Shown: positions 13,889 through 16,048 of the stretch, piece after piece
How positions within the stretch are numbered: position 1 is the first letter of the stretch
Layout: every line of letters begins with the position of its first letter
DNA from: DATAMF01 sp036260665
GTDB lineage: Bacteria; Chloroflexota; Anaerolineae; Aggregatilineales; Aggregatilineaceae
Reading direction: 5' to 3'
NCBI GenBank assembly: GCA_036260665.1
Contig: DATAMF010000361.1
Span: 1 to 16,048, forward strand
Length of the DNA: 16,048 nt
Translations under genes and position numbers: made by a program
The notes under the pieces: model-generated
What the model was told of the DNA's origin: nothing
Database searches by the model: none
Seen by the model: only the letters and a program-made list of their open reading frames with translations

Positions 13889-15092
13889 CCGCAAGGCCCC
13901 CGTGTACCAGACTGTCCAGTAGTCTGAAGTACGCTTGCCGTTCCTGGTCCCCTTGCCGCACATTGACAAATGTCCGGTCCATCTCTTCGACAAGTTCGAC
14001 GCGGCGTTCAGGGCAGTCATATAACTCCACAACTTTTTGAGCAAAGCCTTCGACATCTTTAGGTTCGAAGAACAGCAGCGAAGACGGGACAAACATCTCT
14101 TCCAGAATTCTCAATCTGGCGGCCACAACCGGCAGTCCCATGAAGGCGTATTCGAGCACCTTTGTGGGAACGGCTACATCCATATGTGGATCAGAAATCG
14201 CGGTATAGATTCCAATATCCGCCTGCGCCATATAACGCGGTACTTCGTCCATCGGAACAACGGGAACGAGTTCAAGATGCTGCTCTACACCCAGTTGTTG
14301 AGCGAGTGCTCTCAGTTCTTCCGAATAGTCGGTCTGTTTGCCGATGATCTGGAGCCGGACATCGGGGATCCGACCCACGAGTAACGGGAGCGCCCGAACG
14401 GCCACATCCAGCCCATAGCGCGGCGCGATAGTCCCTGGATAGAGCAGCGTAAAATGACCACTTCGCTGCACACGTGCCGCTTCATACTGCTGGCGGTTAA
14501 ATATGGTGGTGCCGATCTCATTTCGGATAACCGTAACTTTGTTGTCAGGCATCCCTCTGGCTACGAGCCGCTCTTTAAACAGCGGATTCGCGGTGATGAC
14601 CGCATGAGCCACGCGTGCCGAGAGGCGTTCCTGCAACCGCATCACTCGCGCTATCTTCGAAGTTGCCGGTTTAGAATATTTGGACATGAAAAATTCAGGT
14701 GTTGGATCATGAATATCAAGTACCAGTTTTGCACCCAACAAGCGCGGAATTAGTGCAGCGAAGATCAGAAAATCGGGCATGTTGTGAACATGAATCACGT
14801 CATAGCGGTTTCGAAAAGATAAGGCTATCAGCCGTAGGGTGTACAGGATAAGGGCAATTGCATACTCAACAAGATAGCTGCCAGGACCGCTGTATGATCG
14901 GCTGAGCGGGATTGTAAAAACTCGCAGTCCATCAGATGCCGTAGTCGTGGCTGACGCCGGGCCGCTCACGCAGAGCACATCTACTTTCGCCCCGGCTTTG
15001 ACCAGCGCTTCAGCGTATTGCCTGACACGCCCATCATAATAATAATACTGGTGGACAATCATGCTTACTTTGAGACTAGTCGGTTTTGCCAC
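13878..15092 (-). CDS. Glycosyltransferase family 4 (GT-B fold)
   Basis: The 404-residue protein has two Rossmann halves. The N-terminal acceptor half holds KVSMIVHQYYYYDGRVRQYA (8-27), the pair DVIHVHNMPDFL (98-109) and DIHDPTPEFF (126-135). The C-terminal donor half begins near VIRNEI (188-193) with FTLLYPGTIAPRYGLDVAV (214-232) and has the sugar-nucleotide motif VPTKVLEYAFMGLPVVAARL (308-327), including the GT4 Glu at 314. Enzymes of this type add a sugar from a nucleotide donor to a lipid-linked glycan on the cytoplasmic face; donor and acceptor are unknown. The GTG at 15092 is supported by AGGA (15104-15101) 8 bases upstream, inside the end of the previous glycosyltransferase gene's flank, which stops 14 bp away. 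The 3' end overlaps the lyase start, implying coupled translation. Confidence 0.92.
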   Translation of the reverse strand: MAKPTSLKVSMIVHQYYYYDGRVRQYAEALVKAGAKVDVLCVSGPASATTTASDGLRVFTIPLSRSYSGPGSYLVEYAIALILYTLRLIALSFRNRYDVIHVHNMPDFLIFAALIPRLLGAKLVLDIHDPTPEFFMSKYSKPATSKIARVMRLQERLSARVAHAVITANPLFKERLVARGMPDNKVTVIRNEIGTTIFNRQQYEAARVQRSGHFTLLYPGTIAPRYGLDVAVRALPLLVGRIPDVRLQIIGKQTDYSEELRALAQQLGVEQHLELVPVVPMDEVPRYMAQADIGIYTAISDPHMDVAVPTKVLEYAFMGLPVVAARLRILEEMFVPSSLLFFEPKDVEGFAQKVVELYDCPERRVELVEEMDRTFVNVRQGDQERQAYFRLLDSLVHGGLADGE

Positions 15093-15106
15093 AGGTCCAA
15101 TCCTGT

Positions 15107-16048
15107 CTATGCTAGAACATCGATATAAATGTCGTGAATCTGCTTGGCGACACTTTCTATATCCAGCCCTTTAAGTTGTAATATTTCTCGCCCATTCGTC
15201 GCTTGGCCCCGCTCTAAAACGCTAATCAAGGCATCGGCAAGCGGCTCTGGTGCGCGCGGCTGGATGCTGCATCCCTCCACCCCATCCAATAATTGGGTCA
15301 CATCGCCCGTATCCACCGATACAATCGGAAGGTTACACGCCATTGCTTCCTTGACGACATTGGGCGATCCTTCCACATAAGAAGTGAGCAGTTCAACATC
15401 ACACGCATTCATATACAGCGGTACTTTTTCTGGTGGCGTCGGATACAAAGTGAGCAGTTCAACCGGCTCTTGATAGCGGTTCGCGACGATCTCCACTGCT
15501 GCCTGTGCGATGGGGTATGCTTTTCGTGGATTGCGTGGGTTGCCGGGAAACAGCACATACCGCTTATTGGGATCCAACTCCAGGCATCTCTTGGCTTCAG
15601 CGCGATCCATCGGGCGAAAATGTTGCAGATCGACCCCATTTGGAATCACATGAGCCTTGACAGGTTCAATGACTTTAGCCATCTCTTCGGATTTCACGAT
15701 CACATCGCTGACCATACGAGCAAGCCGTTTATTTGCCTGAACAACAACCTTGCTCAGTGGAGGAATACGTCCGCCCTCTTTCGGAGTGCCCAGCAAATCG
15801 GACCCCATAAATGACACCACCAACGGCTTACGAAGTTGCAGGCGTCCCAACCATCCGCAGTGACCGAAATGAGCATGGATCAGGTCATAGGATGCTACGG
15901 CTGACCAAAAGCTTGGGACTGCCTGAATATATTTGAGCTTTCTTTTTCCCCCATTCACGAGATGACTACGGCTTCTTGCGAGACAACCGTTCCTATCCAC
16001 GCTACTTAGCCATGATCCTGTCTCATCTACTCCAGATTGAAGACATTC
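15107..16048 (-). CDS. Glycosyltransferase family 4, N-terminus outside window
   Basis: The reading frame is open to the right edge: all 16 codons between the GTG at 16000 and base 16048 are sense, so the true start lies beyond the window and the GTG is likely internal. The 313 visible residues show most of a GT-B glycosyltransferase: YIQAVPSFWSAVASYDLIHA and the following HFGHCGW of the acceptor half, VSFMGSDLLGTP, the linker VIPNGVDLQHFRP, the donor-half start YVLFPGNPRNPRKAY, and the donor-binding motif EGSPNVVKEAMACNLPIVSV with two Glu seven residues apart. It likely adds one sugar of the same glycan as the following gene. The numbering of the complete protein cannot be given. It is the most upstream visible gene of the operon, so the operon promoter lies outside. 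Confidence 0.9.
   Translation of the reverse strand, partial: ECLQSGVDETGSWLSSVDRNGCLARSRSHLVNGGKRKLKYIQAVPSFWSAVASYDLIHAHFGHCGWLGRLQLRKPLVVSFMGSDLLGTPKEGGRIPPLSKVVVQANKRLARMVSDVIVKSEEMAKVIEPVKAHVIPNGVDLQHFRPMDRAEAKRCLELDPNKRYVLFPGNPRNPRKAYPIAQAAVEIVANRYQEPVELLTLYPTPPEKVPLYMNACDVELLTSYVEGSPNVVKEAMACNLPIVSVDTGDVTQLLDGVEGCSIQPRAPEPLADALISVLERGQATNGREILQLKGLDIESVAKQIHDIYIDVLA

Noticed and set aside
13889..14092. N-terminal extension of the lyase (68 codons)
   Set aside because: The extension overlaps the glycosyltransferase gene and is basic and Cys-rich without a fold; the ATG at 13888 starts directly with a signal peptide.

Overview
The window looks like chromosomal DNA of an uncultured or little-studied bacterium, most likely a member of the Chloroflexota (Anaerolineae-like). 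That is an inference from style: a ClpC-type unfoldase, secreted proteins carrying bacterial SH3 modules, a Thr/Pro-rich tail of the PTPGPTATSTPVPTPSS kind, and single-helix-anchored concanavalin-like proteins. No rRNA, tRNA, IS element or CRISPR array was seen, so the assignment rests on protein style alone.

Left part (1-5100): the 3' end of an unrecognised gene enters from the left edge. It is followed by clpC, an AAA+ unfoldase that keeps its ClpP-docking LGF loop, and a strong hairpin terminator. Next comes a 468-bp non-coding stretch with odd low-complexity DNA (an AAAACCC tandem repeat, a run of 13 G, and a second hairpin ending in T5). Then there is a divergent pair: a membrane-anchored, ConA-like extracytoplasmic protein on the minus strand, and a DUF47/PhoU-like protein on the plus strand with no Pit phosphate transporter beside it. 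The 134 bp between their starts hold a long inverted repeat and a TATAAT box.

Right part (5098-16048): eight genes, all on the minus strand and mostly spaced by less than 90 bp or overlapping, form one apparent exopolysaccharide/surface-glycan operon whose 5' end lies beyond the right edge. In transcription order they are: a GT4 glycosyltransferase (open at the right edge), a second GT4 glycosyltransferase, a secreted heparinase II/III-like polysaccharide lyase with an SH3-like module spliced into its helical domain, a class I methyltransferase, an ATP-grasp carboligase-like enzyme, two tandem paralogous exported DUF4350/GldG-like proteins, and a Wzx-like flippase. A bidirectional hairpin separates the operon from the DUF47 gene.

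A reasonable model (inference) is as follows. The glycosyltransferases build a lipid-linked repeat unit. The methyltransferase and ATP-grasp enzyme decorate it, perhaps by methylation and by amide-linking an amino acid or carboxylate. The flippase moves it across the membrane. The lyase and the two DUF4350-like proteins act outside the membrane on or around the polymer. The least described part is the middle of the operon, where the lyase with an inserted SH3 domain sits near a DUF4350 pair of which one member also gained SH3 and CBM9-like modules.
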